In this document: piece by piece, positions 23,466-30,189 of the stretch | Layout: each line of letters opens with the position of its first letter | Numbering within the stretch: position 1 is the stretch's first letter | NCBI GenBank assembly: GCA_002315505.1 | Contig: DCGX01000048.1 | Location: 18,975 to 49,163, forward strand | Reading direction: 5' to 3' | Source: Ruminococcaceae bacterium UBA1767 | GTDB taxonomy: Bacteria > Bacillota > Clostridia > Oscillospirales > Acutalibacteraceae | DNA: 30,189 nt | The notes under the pieces: model-generated | Seen by the model: only the letters and a program-made list of their open reading frames with translations | Database searches by the model: none | What the model was told of the DNA's origin: nothing | Made by a program: the position numbers and the translations under genes

Positions 23466-24141
23466 ATTCAACTTTATAGCCCATTCCGAATACTGTAATA
23501 ACGTGCCGCTCACCCCATTGACCGAGCTTACCACGAAGCCTTGCCATCAGAGTGTCAACGCTCCTTGCTGTGCCGACGTAATCGTAGCCCCATATATCAT
23601 CGAGCAGATGCTCTCTTGTGAAAACTCTGCCGAGATTGGAGGTCAGCTTGAAAAGCACCCGATATTCCTTTGACGTCAGCGGAATAATTTTTTCGTGTAT
23701 ACTTATTTCGTGTGCGTAGTTGTTGATAATCAGACCGTCAAAAGAGAAAACCTTTGATTCAATAACATTATCCTTTGTTAATATTCTCGTGAGTGCGATA
23801 TAAACCCTGTGCATAAGAATTTTAATATTAAGCGGACTGCGTACATAGTCAGTTGCACCTGCATCAAAGCATTGAAGCTCTTCATCGTCACTCGGATTGT
23901 TTGAAATAAAAATTATGGGAGCTTCGGATAATTTGCGAATTATTTTGCAAAGCTCAATTCCGCTCATTGCGTTCAGCTTTGTATTCATTATTATTAAATC
24001 AATTTTGTTGTCAGCGTGAAATGTTCTCAGCGTTTCATAGCCACCGTCAATTTCAAAGACTTCGTAGCCCTGAGTCTTTAATGCGCTGCTGATTTGTTCT
24101 CTGACAGTTTGATTTCCCTCGGAAACAAGAATTCTCAGCAT
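23464..24141 (-). CDS. OmpR-family regulator with a non-phosphorylatable receiver
   Basis: A 225-aa winged-helix response regulator. The receiver (about 1-115) is recognisable but has lost its chemistry: the acidic pair reads E8-G9, the phosphoacceptor is N53 in IIMNTKL, and the conserved Lys is S102 in DYVRSPL. S80 at the switch position is retained. The DNA-binding domain (about 130-225) is intact, with RVFTREHLLDDIWGYDY and GMGYKVE. It is probably an aspartate-less regulator controlled by other means. It begins directly after the GDPD-like gene stop with no histidine kinase nearby. Confidence 0.85.
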   Translation of the reverse strand: MLRILVSEGNQTVREQISSALKTQGYEVFEIDGGYETLRTFHADNKIDLIIMNTKLNAMSGIELCKIIRKLSEAPIIFISNNPSDDEELQCFDAGATDYVRSPLNIKILMHRVYIALTRILTKDNVIESKVFSFDGLIINNYAHEISIHEKIIPLTSKEYRVLFKLTSNLGRVFTREHLLDDIWGYDYVGTARSVDTLMARLRGKLGQWGERHVITVFGMGYKVE

Positions 24142-25023
24142 TTAATCACCTGCTTTTTGGGAAAGCTCTTCCAATGATTTTTCAACAGAGGAAGCGTGTC
24201 TTTCCTGCATATCAATTGTCCATAAATCGATGATTTCACGTGAACGTTCAGGAGTGTCGGTGATGATTCTTACGGCATTACTCAGAGCCGCCTCGCAGAA
24301 GATCTCTTCACTTGTCACGTTGTCGACGATGAACGGAACGGAATAAATATTGAGTGTCTTGACAATTTCCTCGTCAGCACTTTCAGCCTTGATTACGATT
24401 CCGAATGCACCGTACTTGCTGAGAAATTCGGGAACTCTGAAATCTCCCTCCTCGGCGGATTTCACGTCGTCCGAGGTGATTTCATAGTCGAGAAAAAGCG
24501 GGATAATAGTATCATCTGAGGTTATCATTCCGTAGTGGTCTTTGTCAATTCCGGTTAAAAATACTCTGCTGATAAGATTATAGCTCACGCAAAGTTCATT
24601 GAGCTTCGATAAATCCGAGAGCTGAATGATATTCAGATAAACGGAGATATCCTTGTATTCGTCGGTGCACATAGCCTTGAATAAATCCTCAACAGGTGTG
24701 GCACTTTCCGCAACAGTATAGTCGCTGCAGATTACGGGAGTAAAATCCTTTTTAAAGCAGAGGTCAACGATAACGGAGTCTGCACCGAGTCGCAGACTTT
24801 CCTTAATACCTGCAAGAGTATCGGACTTCCCGCCGATTACCTGAGCAGGTGAAATAAGCTCAATATTGTCAACATTTTTGATATCCTGCGAGAAATAAGA
24901 GCTGAGCTTGTTGTTCCGGGCGAAGGAAAACACCTTCGGGAGAAAAGCGGTCGCAAGCACTGCAGTAATAACTATCAGTGCCGAAGCGATTATTATACTT
25001 TTCTTCTTAGCCTTCAAGAACAA
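24142..25023 (-). CDS. Membrane-anchored GDPD-like protein lacking catalytic residues
   Basis: A 293-aa protein with a single N-terminal membrane helix (about 8-28), the rest probably outside. The TIM-barrel pattern of glycerophosphodiester phosphodiesterases is visible: SDTLAGIKESLRLGADSVIVDL (67-88) matches the usual ENTLxAF...GADxxExDV. But the AHRG catalytic start reads AQVIGG, the E of the ExD pair is V84-V86 context, IHD reads CSD, and LNIELK reads LNIIQL. So it probably binds rather than cleaves. It overlaps the kinase gene by 17 nt and abuts the regulator, making one operon. Confidence 0.7.
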   Translation of the reverse strand: MFLKAKKKSIIIASALIVITAVLATAFLPKVFSFARNNKLSSYFSQDIKNVDNIELISPAQVIGGKSDTLAGIKESLRLGADSVIVDLCFKKDFTPVICSDYTVAESATPVEDLFKAMCTDEYKDISVYLNIIQLSDLSKLNELCVSYNLISRVFLTGIDKDHYGMITSDDTIIPLFLDYEITSDDVKSAEEGDFRVPEFLSKYGAFGIVIKAESADEEIVKTLNIYSVPFIVDNVTSEEIFCEAALSNAVRIITDTPERSREIIDLWTIDMQERHASSVEKSLEELSQKAGD

Positions 25024-26131
25024 CCCTCCTGTAGGATTCTTTAACTATATTGTTCATTGCATCCATTTTGTTCTCAATCTGCTCAACAAGTCTGAACTGA
25101 TTGCGACATCTTACGATGTTCTGCTCGGGATATTCAATTCTGAAATATGTGTCACCATTGAGGAAGTCCGTGAGGAATCTTACACCGCATTCAAGCGTCA
25201 TGAGCTTTGCGGAAAATGCAAGATTGTCAAGCTCTGCCTGAGTTAAAGCGGAACCCGCTTCCTCGATGAAGCCGTTTGCGAAGTTCTCATAAAGCTCCAT
25301 ATTAATATCAACAAGGCTTAAATCGGATTCTGTTTCGTCAACTGTAACAGCGCTTGAGCGGATACTGTCACCAAAATCATAAAGTGAAAGTCCGGGCATA
25401 ATTGTGTCGAGGTCGATAACGCAGAAGGCCTCATTTGTAATTGAATCAAAAAGAACATTGTTGATTTTCGTGTCATTGTGAGTAACTCTGACGGGAATTT
25501 CACCGCTCTTAATCATATCTGTCAGCTTTGAAGCGTCCTTGAGTCTGCTCATTGCGAAGTCGATTTCGTCTGCTACAAGCTCTTTTCTGCCTGCAAGATT
25601 CTGCTCGATTGCAGTATTTAAGTCATCAAATCTTGACGGAGTATTGTGAAAATTTTTGATTGTTTCAAAAAGATTATCAATAGGATAATCTGCAAGGAGC
25701 TTCTGGAAATGACCGAAGGCCTTGCCTGAGCGATAAGCCTTGACAGGAGAGTCGATTTTATCAACGGTATAGCACTTGTCGATAAATTTATATACTCGCC
25801 AGCAGTTGCCCTCATCGTCACGATAATACGGCGTATTTTCGTTTGTATAAAGAAATGTCAGCGTATCTCTCTGCGGATTTCCTCCCTCAAGAGCAATCTG
25901 GTTTCGCAGATAGGTTGTGACATTCATAATGTTTGACATAAGCTCATCGGGATTCTTAAATACATTGGTGTTGATTTTCTGCAGGATGTATTTGCTCTCG
26001 CAAACGTCATTGCTGAATATAACTCTGTAAGTGCTGTTGATAAGTCCCGAGCCTGTTAATTTAATTTCGGTCATTTTTCCGTTAAAAGGGAAATGACTGA
26101 TTATACATTCAATATTTTTATCAAAATCCAC
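25007..26131 (-). CDS. APH-fold kinase, N-acetylhexosamine 1-kinase-like
   Basis: A 374-aa soluble phosphotransferase. GSGLINSTYRV (27-37) and ILQKINTNVFKNP (49-61) match the NahK-type N-lobe, ETIKNFHNTPSRF (156-168) is typical of the same group, and VTHNDTKINN holds catalytic D220 and N225, with D240/D242 in VIDLDT. NahK phosphorylates GlcNAc or GalNAc at C1. The start is GTG at 26131 with AGGGTGA upstream; the nearby ATG is out of frame. It is the first gene of the operon with the GDPD-like and regulator genes. Confidence 0.85.
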   Translation of the reverse strand: MDFDKNIECIISHFPFNGKMTEIKLTGSGLINSTYRVIFSNDVCESKYILQKINTNVFKNPDELMSNIMNVTTYLRNQIALEGGNPQRDTLTFLYTNENTPYYRDDEGNCWRVYKFIDKCYTVDKIDSPVKAYRSGKAFGHFQKLLADYPIDNLFETIKNFHNTPSRFDDLNTAIEQNLAGRKELVADEIDFAMSRLKDASKLTDMIKSGEIPVRVTHNDTKINNVLFDSITNEAFCVIDLDTIMPGLSLYDFGDSIRSSAVTVDETESDLSLVDINMELYENFANGFIEEAGSALTQAELDNLAFSAKLMTLECGVRFLTDFLNGDTYFRIEYPEQNIVRCRNQFRLVEQIENKMDAMNNIVKESYRRVVLEG

Positions 26132-26161
26132 ATAATCACCCTAAAAAAATAAGTTAGAGCC

Positions 26162-26190
26162 ATTATACACTTTTTACAAAAATTAGTCAA
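26162..26190 (-). promoter_or_regulatory. Promoter of the kinase-GDPD-regulator operon
   Basis: On the minus strand TTGACT (26190-26185) and TATAAT (26167-26162), 17-nt spacer. Confidence 0.8.
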
Positions 26191-26207
26191 CTTTTAGTTT
26201 ATAGCTA

Positions 26208-26236
26208 TTGAAAATGATTGCGAATTAAAGTAAAAT
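26208..26236 (+). promoter_or_regulatory. Promoter of the MBOAT/DHHW pair
   Basis: TTGAAA (26208-26213) and TAAAAT (26231-26236), 17-nt spacer. It stands back-to-back with the kinase promoter, without overlap. A leader of about 45 nt ends in AAAGGAGGG. Confidence 0.72.
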
Positions 26237-26291
26237 ATAAAGTCAGATGAGCTTTGTTTGTCAGCTCGGATTTTAATAAAGGAGGGATAAT

Positions 26292-27671
26292 ATGGTATTT
26301 TCGCAGACTACGTTTTTGTTTTTGTTTCTGCCGATAGTGCTGATACTTTATTATAATCCTCTGTTTAAATCAAACTCGTTCAAAAACACGATACTTGTTA
26401 TTTCAAGTATATTATTTTATGCGTGGGGAGAGCCTGTATATGTTTTGCTGATGATAGGCTCAATTATTGTCAACTGGCTGCTCGGACTTAAAGCCGACGG
26501 CAAAAAAGGTAAGACAATAGTCACGCTTTCCGTGATTTTCAATATAGGACTTTTATTCGTATTCAAATATTCGGGCTTTGCTGTTGAAAATGTCAACTTG
26601 CTGCTCAATCTAAATCTGACAGTACCGAAGCTTAGCCTGCCGATAGGAATTTCATTCTTTACCTTCCAGGCACTTTCGTATGTCATTGATGTGTACCGCC
26701 ACGATGGTGAATCGCAGAAAAATCCGATGAATGTTGCGTTGTATATCTCGTTCTTTCCACAGCTCATCGCCGGCCCGATTGTGCGGTACAACACGATTGC
26801 ACAGCAGATAAACCGCCGCGAGGAAAGTCTTTCTCATTTCACAGAGGGCACATACAGGTTTATTTACGGCTTTTTGAAAAAGGTTATTATTGCAAACAAT
26901 GTTGCAATTGTTGCCGACGGAATATTCGATAACGAGCATAATGCCGTTGCGACCGCATGGCTCGGTGCTGTTGCATACACCTTGCAGATATTCTTCGATT
27001 TTTCGGGCTACAGTGAAATGGCAATCGGGCTCGGCAAGATGTTCGGCTTCGATTTTTCGGAAAACTTCAATTATCCGTACATATCAAGATCAGTGTCGGA
27101 ATTCTGGAGAAGATGGCATATTTCACTCGGAACATGGTTCAGAGATTACGTGTATTTTCCGCTCGGCGGAAGCCGTGTAAGTAAGCCTAAGCTCGTCAGA
27201 AACCTGTTCGTCGTATGGGCACTTACGGGAATATGGCATGGTGCAAACTGGACATTTTTTGTTTGGGGACTTATGTTCTTCGTGATTCTCACTATTGAAA
27301 AGCTGACAGGCTTCACGAAAAAAATCGGTGTATTCGGTCATCTGTACACCTTGCTTATCGTGATTGTCGGATGGGTGATATTCCGCAGTGATAATCTCGG
27401 TATGGCAGTTGATTACCTTAAAAATATGGTCGGCATCGGCACTTCACTTACTGATGATGACACATTGTTCTATTTGTCGAATTATCGGTTCTATCTTATT
27501 ATCGGTGTGATATTCTCGTTCCCGATTGTGCCGAAAATCAAGGATAGATTAAATCTTGGCAAGCCTGTATTTAATGTGATTTACGGTATAATGCTTCTGA
27601 TACTGTTTTTACTTGCAATTACATTCATTGTCAAAGGCTCGTATAATCCGTTTATTTATTTCAATTTCTGA
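26292..27671 (+). CDS. MBOAT O-acyltransferase (AlgI/DltB/PatA-like)
   Basis: A 459-aa polytopic membrane enzyme that passes an acyl group, usually acetyl, across the membrane for attachment to a surface polymer. The MBOAT core shows FWRRWHISLGTWFRDYVYFPLGG (271-293) and the catalytic H316 in LTGIWHGANW. About 10-12 hydrophobic helices are present, and the length is typical of AlgI homologues. Ribosome site AAAGGAGGG precedes ATG. The next gene, a DHHW protein nine nt away, is the expected transfer partner. Confidence 0.93.
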   Translation: MVFSQTTFLFLFLPIVLILYYNPLFKSNSFKNTILVISSILFYAWGEPVYVLLMIGSIIVNWLLGLKADGKKGKTIVTLSVIFNIGLLFVFKYSGFAVENVNLLLNLNLTVPKLSLPIGISFFTFQALSYVIDVYRHDGESQKNPMNVALYISFFPQLIAGPIVRYNTIAQQINRREESLSHFTEGTYRFIYGFLKKVIIANNVAIVADGIFDNEHNAVATAWLGAVAYTLQIFFDFSGYSEMAIGLGKMFGFDFSENFNYPYISRSVSEFWRRWHISLGTWFRDYVYFPLGGSRVSKPKLVRNLFVVWALTGIWHGANWTFFVWGLMFFVILTIEKLTGFTKKIGVFGHLYTLLIVIVGWVIFRSDNLGMAVDYLKNMVGIGTSLTDDDTLFYLSNYRFYLIIGVIFSFPIVPKIKDRLNLGKPVFNVIYGIMLLILFLLAITFIVKGSYNPFIYFNF

Positions 27672-27688
27672 TAAAAGAGGTGAGCATA

Positions 27689-29002
27689 ATGGAAAAATCA
27701 AAGAAATTTGTCGGCGTTGCATTTATTGTAATCGTTGTTGCCTTTATGCTCAGTGTTGCTTTTAGATTTGCTGTTCGTGATTACGTCGGAGTGTTGTTTG
27801 ATTGGATGGAGCCGATTGCCTCAGAGGAAAATGACAGCAATCAGTCAAACGGAGAATGGGCGAAGAAATATCCGTTTGATACCTGCGACGATTATGAAAT
27901 TCCGAACGAAGATGCACAGGTCACCATTGCCGAAGATAATTCTTTTCTTTCAAAAATAAACACAGCTAAGGAAAGCGTTGACTATTACACAACAAATCTT
28001 CTTATAGGCAGAATCAAATTTGTTGAGACGAATGCAAAATTCAACAAGCTTGTCGGTAATAATATTGTCACTGCAACAGATTCCGTAACCTTGATGAAAA
28101 ACGGATATCTTACCTTTGTTTCGGACAGGCAGGACACTTCGTTCCACGCAGAAAGTCTTAAATGGTTTAATGAAAAAATGGAAGAAAAAGGCATCGATTT
28201 TATGTATGTTCAGTATCCTTCAAAGGTTTCCGTAAAGGACAATCAGCTTCCGGCAGGAACAGAGGATAATGACAACGCAAACATTGACAGCCTCCTTGAA
28301 GGTCTGAAAAATTCCGATGTTAAGGTGCTTGATTTTCGTTGTCTGCTTGAGAGCAGGGAAGAAGATTACTACGGGAGCTTCTTCAAAACCGACCACCACT
28401 GGAAGACGGAAACAGGTGTGTGGGCATCGGGCGAAATTGTAAAGGCGCTCAATGACAGCTTCGGATACAGCCTTGACGAGAGTATCGGAGAATTATCGAA
28501 TTACAAGGCGGAAACTTTTGAGAAGTTCTGCTTCGGCTCACAGGGTAAAATTGCAACCTTGTCTTTTGCCGAGCCGGAGGATATAAGCATTTATTATCCG
28601 AAGGAGAAAACAGATTACACCGTTGTTTACGACGAAATCGAAACGAAAAACGGAAATTTTGAAGATACACTTATCAACAGAACTGTATTTGATAAGCCTG
28701 ATTATTACAGCGTTTCAACCTATTCGGCTTATCTTTTCGGTGGAAGTGCAGTTATTAATATTAAAAACAACTCTCTTTCAAACGGTAAAAGACTTGTTTT
28801 TGTGACGGATTCATACGGAAATTGTGTTGCACCTTATATTTCACAGCTTTATGAGTACGTCGACGTGATTGATTTACGTAAATTTGACGGCAGCCTAATG
28901 AACTATATCGGGGTAAAAAGTCCGGATACCGTACTCGTCGGATGCAATCCATCGGTGATTACAGAAGAAAAATCACATAATTCTATGTTTAATTTTAAAT
29001 AA
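27689..29002 (+). CDS. DHHW/AlgX-like SGNH-type acyl-transfer partner
   Basis: A 437-aa protein with one N-terminal membrane helix (about 7-27) and a long extracytoplasmic domain. The DHHW box at 235-238 (KTDHHWKT) gives the family its name, and VTDSYGN (372-378) supplies the presumed nucleophile S375. Together these form the split SGNH-hydrolase active site known from AlgX/AlgJ-like acetyltransferases. It probably takes acetyl groups delivered by the MBOAT protein and places them on an exopolysaccharide or wall polymer. ATG 27689 with AAAGAGGTGA was chosen; GTG 27680 overlaps that site. A hairpin (29002-29030) follows. Confidence 0.88.
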   Translation: MEKSKKFVGVAFIVIVVAFMLSVAFRFAVRDYVGVLFDWMEPIASEENDSNQSNGEWAKKYPFDTCDDYEIPNEDAQVTIAEDNSFLSKINTAKESVDYYTTNLLIGRIKFVETNAKFNKLVGNNIVTATDSVTLMKNGYLTFVSDRQDTSFHAESLKWFNEKMEEKGIDFMYVQYPSKVSVKDNQLPAGTEDNDNANIDSLLEGLKNSDVKVLDFRCLLESREEDYYGSFFKTDHHWKTETGVWASGEIVKALNDSFGYSLDESIGELSNYKAETFEKFCFGSQGKIATLSFAEPEDISIYYPKEKTDYTVVYDEIETKNGNFEDTLINRTVFDKPDYYSVSTYSAYLFGGSAVINIKNNSLSNGKRLVFVTDSYGNCVAPYISQLYEYVDVIDLRKFDGSLMNYIGVKSPDTVLVGCNPSVITEEKSHNSMFNFK

Positions 29003-29030
29003 ACACTTTACTTTTGAGAATTAAAGTGTT
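29002..29030 (+). terminator. Hairpin after the DHHW gene, weak terminator or operator
   Basis: AACACTTTA (29002-29010) and TAAAGTGTT (29022-29030) pair perfectly over 9 bp with an 11-nt loop; no T-run follows. A -35-like TTGAGA (29014-29019) lies in the loop with TACATA (29037-29042) 17 nt on, so it could instead be an operator at the promoter of the next operon. Confidence 0.45.
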
Positions 29031-29065
29031 AGAATATACATACATTAATTTTTGGAGTGTAGAAT

Positions 29066-29356
29066 ATGTTAGAAAAATTACAAGATGAAAATCTTCAACT
29101 TTTAATTAAGGCTATTCTCAGCCTCGAAACCGAGCAGGATTGTAAGAATCTTTTTGATGACCTGCTTACAATGAGCGAGCTTAAGGAAATGTCACAGAGA
29201 ATTAAGGTCGCACAGATGCTTCGTGAAAAGATTCCGTATCAGATTATCGTTGAGAAGACAAGTGCAAGTACTGCTACAATCAGCCGTGTAAATCGTGCAA
29301 TTCAGTATGGCAGCGACGGCTACAATAAGTTCTTCGATAGTTTAGAGAACAAATAA
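29066..29356 (+). CDS. YerC/YecD family TrpR-like DNA-binding protein
   Basis: A 96-aa all-helical regulator related to TrpR. SELKEMSQRIKVAQML (37-52) and IPYQIIVEKTSASTATISRVNRAI (56-79) give the helix-turn-helix; the length equals the family. It lacks any visible effector domain, and the ligand of this group is not known to me. GGAGTGTAG precedes ATG. A methyltransferase gene begins one nt after its stop. Confidence 0.92.
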   Translation: MLEKLQDENLQLLIKAILSLETEQDCKNLFDDLLTMSELKEMSQRIKVAQMLREKIPYQIIVEKTSASTATISRVNRAIQYGSDGYNKFFDSLENK

Positions 29357-29357
29357 T

Positions 29358-30113
29358 ATGTACGATTCATTTGCGTATTCATACGATGAATTAACAGAAA
29401 ATGTAGAGTATTCTAAGCGTGCAGAGTATATCGGCACGCTTTTTGCCCGTCTTGGAGTTAATGAAAATGCAAGTGTGCTTGATCTTGCGTGCGGTACGGG
29501 AAGCCTTACAGTTGAGCTTGCAAAAAAAGGCTATGAAATGATTGGCGTTGACCTGAGTGAGGATATGCTCGCCCGGGCTCAGAGCAAGGTCTGGGAGGAG
29601 GAGCTTGACGTTCTTCTCTTGAAGCAGGATGTGACCGAGCTTGATTTGTTCGGCACGATTGATGCCTGCGTGTGTATGCTTGACAGTCTTAACCACCTTG
29701 ATTGTGCGGATGATGTGAGAAAGGCTATCTCAAAGGTCGGACTTTTCATGAATCCGAACGGAATATTCATCTTTGACGTGAATACAATATATAAGCACAG
29801 AAATGTTCTTGCAAATAACACTTTTGTTTACGATTGTGACGATGTTTACTGCGTGTGGCAGAATTCGCTTAACGACGATGACAGCGTTGATATTAATCTC
29901 GACATTTTCGAGTGTGAGGACGAGGCCTATTACAGAACAAACGAGAGCTTCACAGAGCGTGCATATGAAATTGAATGCTACAAAAAGTGGCTTGAAGAAG
30001 CTGAATTTGAAATAATAGATATTTTTGATGAAATGACGGAAAACCCATTGAATGATAAAACAGAAAGAGCTGTTTTTGTTGCAAGATATGTGGGTAAAAC
30101 GGAGGAACGGTAA
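29358..30113 (+). CDS. SAM-dependent class I methyltransferase
   Basis: A 251-aa cytoplasmic methyltransferase. The opening YDSFAYSYDEL, motif I VLDLACGTGSL (40-50), acidic end of strand two GVDLSEDML (63-71) and the CVCMLDSLNHL strand-four region are those of the small-molecule (type 11/25) group. The substrate is not predictable. It is in an operon with yerC-like and hslO, overlapping the hslO start by one base (TAATG). Confidence 0.9.
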   Translation: MYDSFAYSYDELTENVEYSKRAEYIGTLFARLGVNENASVLDLACGTGSLTVELAKKGYEMIGVDLSEDMLARAQSKVWEEELDVLLLKQDVTELDLFGTIDACVCMLDSLNHLDCADDVRKAISKVGLFMNPNGIFIFDVNTIYKHRNVLANNTFVYDCDDVYCVWQNSLNDDDSVDINLDIFECEDEAYYRTNESFTERAYEIECYKKWLEEAEFEIIDIFDEMTENPLNDKTERAVFVARYVGKTEER

Positions 30114-30189
30114 TGGATAAACTGGTTAGATGTATCGCAAAGGACGGTACACTTGTAATAATGGCGGCGGAAACCACCGAAATGGTATC
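30113..30189 (+). CDS. hslO: Hsp33 chaperone, N-terminal fragment cut by the window
   Basis: The first 25 codons are present and then the window ends. MDKLVRCIAKDGTLVIMAA followed by ETTEMV matches the start of Hsp33 (HslO), a redox-activated holding chaperone whose N-terminus reads like MDxLVKAxAxDGxVRxxAA...TT.MV. GGAGG lies seven nt before the ATG. The call rests on this short stretch only. Confidence 0.75.
   Translation, partial: MDKLVRCIAKDGTLVIMAAETTEMV

Noticed and set aside
1..30189. CRISPR array, tRNA, rRNA, insertion sequence or prophage genes
   Set aside because: No regularly spaced repeats, no tRNA-like cloverleaf noticed, and no transposase, integrase or phage structural gene among the open frames.

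Overview
The window looks like chromosomal DNA from a low-GC Gram-positive gut-type Clostridia (Bacillota), most likely Oscillospiraceae/Ruminococcaceae. This rests on moderate AT-richness, AGGAGG ribosome sites, promoters with consensus -35/-10 boxes and 16-17 nt spacers, and Firmicutes-type genes (tmcAL, yerC-like, yqxD, hflX, start of hslO). The genus is an inference; no rRNA or other marker is present.

Layout. (1) 1-4883, + strand: a terminator, then a response regulator, BcrA-type ABC ATPase, permease, histidine kinase, GNAT acetyltransferase and small alpha/beta hydrolase. This resembles a peptide-antibiotic sensing and efflux island. It is bordered at 4884-5105 by a minus-strand pseudogene that keeps its ribosome site and a plausible promoter. 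(2) 5297-10142, minus strand: an unusual five-gene operon, read from 10142 downward: tandem-SCP2-like protein A, HemL-like class III aminotransferase, transketolase N subunit, transketolase C subunit, tandem-SCP2-like protein B. (3) 10407-13626, + strand, divergent from it: an ATP-grasp ligase of the sugar-transfer-associated type, an MsbA-like ABC exporter and a 99-aa unknown protein. (4) 13679-16239, minus: ackA, yqxD, ispE. (5) 16341-17771, +: tmcAL with an acidic tail. (6) 17773-18783, minus: an iron-alcohol-dehydrogenase-like protein lacking its metal histidines; 18858-19907, +: a Ca2+/Na+ antiporter. (7) 19960-20820, minus: rsmA/ksgA; 20906-23427, +: galE, hflX and a small membrane protein. 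(8) 23464-26131, minus: an N-acetylhexosamine-kinase-like APH-fold kinase, a membrane-anchored GDPD-like protein without catalytic residues, and a response regulator without a phosphorylation site. (9) 26292-29002, +: MBOAT acyltransferase and DHHW/AlgX-like partner, probably O-acetylating a cell-surface polymer. (10) 29066-end, +: YerC/TrpR-like regulator, SAM methyltransferase and the start of hslO.

The best candidate for an undescribed system is region 2, perhaps with region 3. A split transketolase, a PLP aminotransferase and two lipid-carrier-like (SCP2) proteins share an operon, divergent from an ATP-grasp ligase and a lipid-flippase-type exporter. A transketolase product has the form CH2OH-CO-CHOH-R, and transamination at C2 gives CH2OH-CHNH2-CHOH-R. 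If R is a long alkyl chain, that is a sphingoid-base-like head group made without serine palmitoyltransferase. The gene content is read from the sequence; the chemistry is a hypothesis. A second theme is three proteins with intact folds but missing catalytic or acceptor residues. A third is two back-to-back promoter pairs whose -10 boxes overlap (ackA/tmcAL and ksgA/galE).
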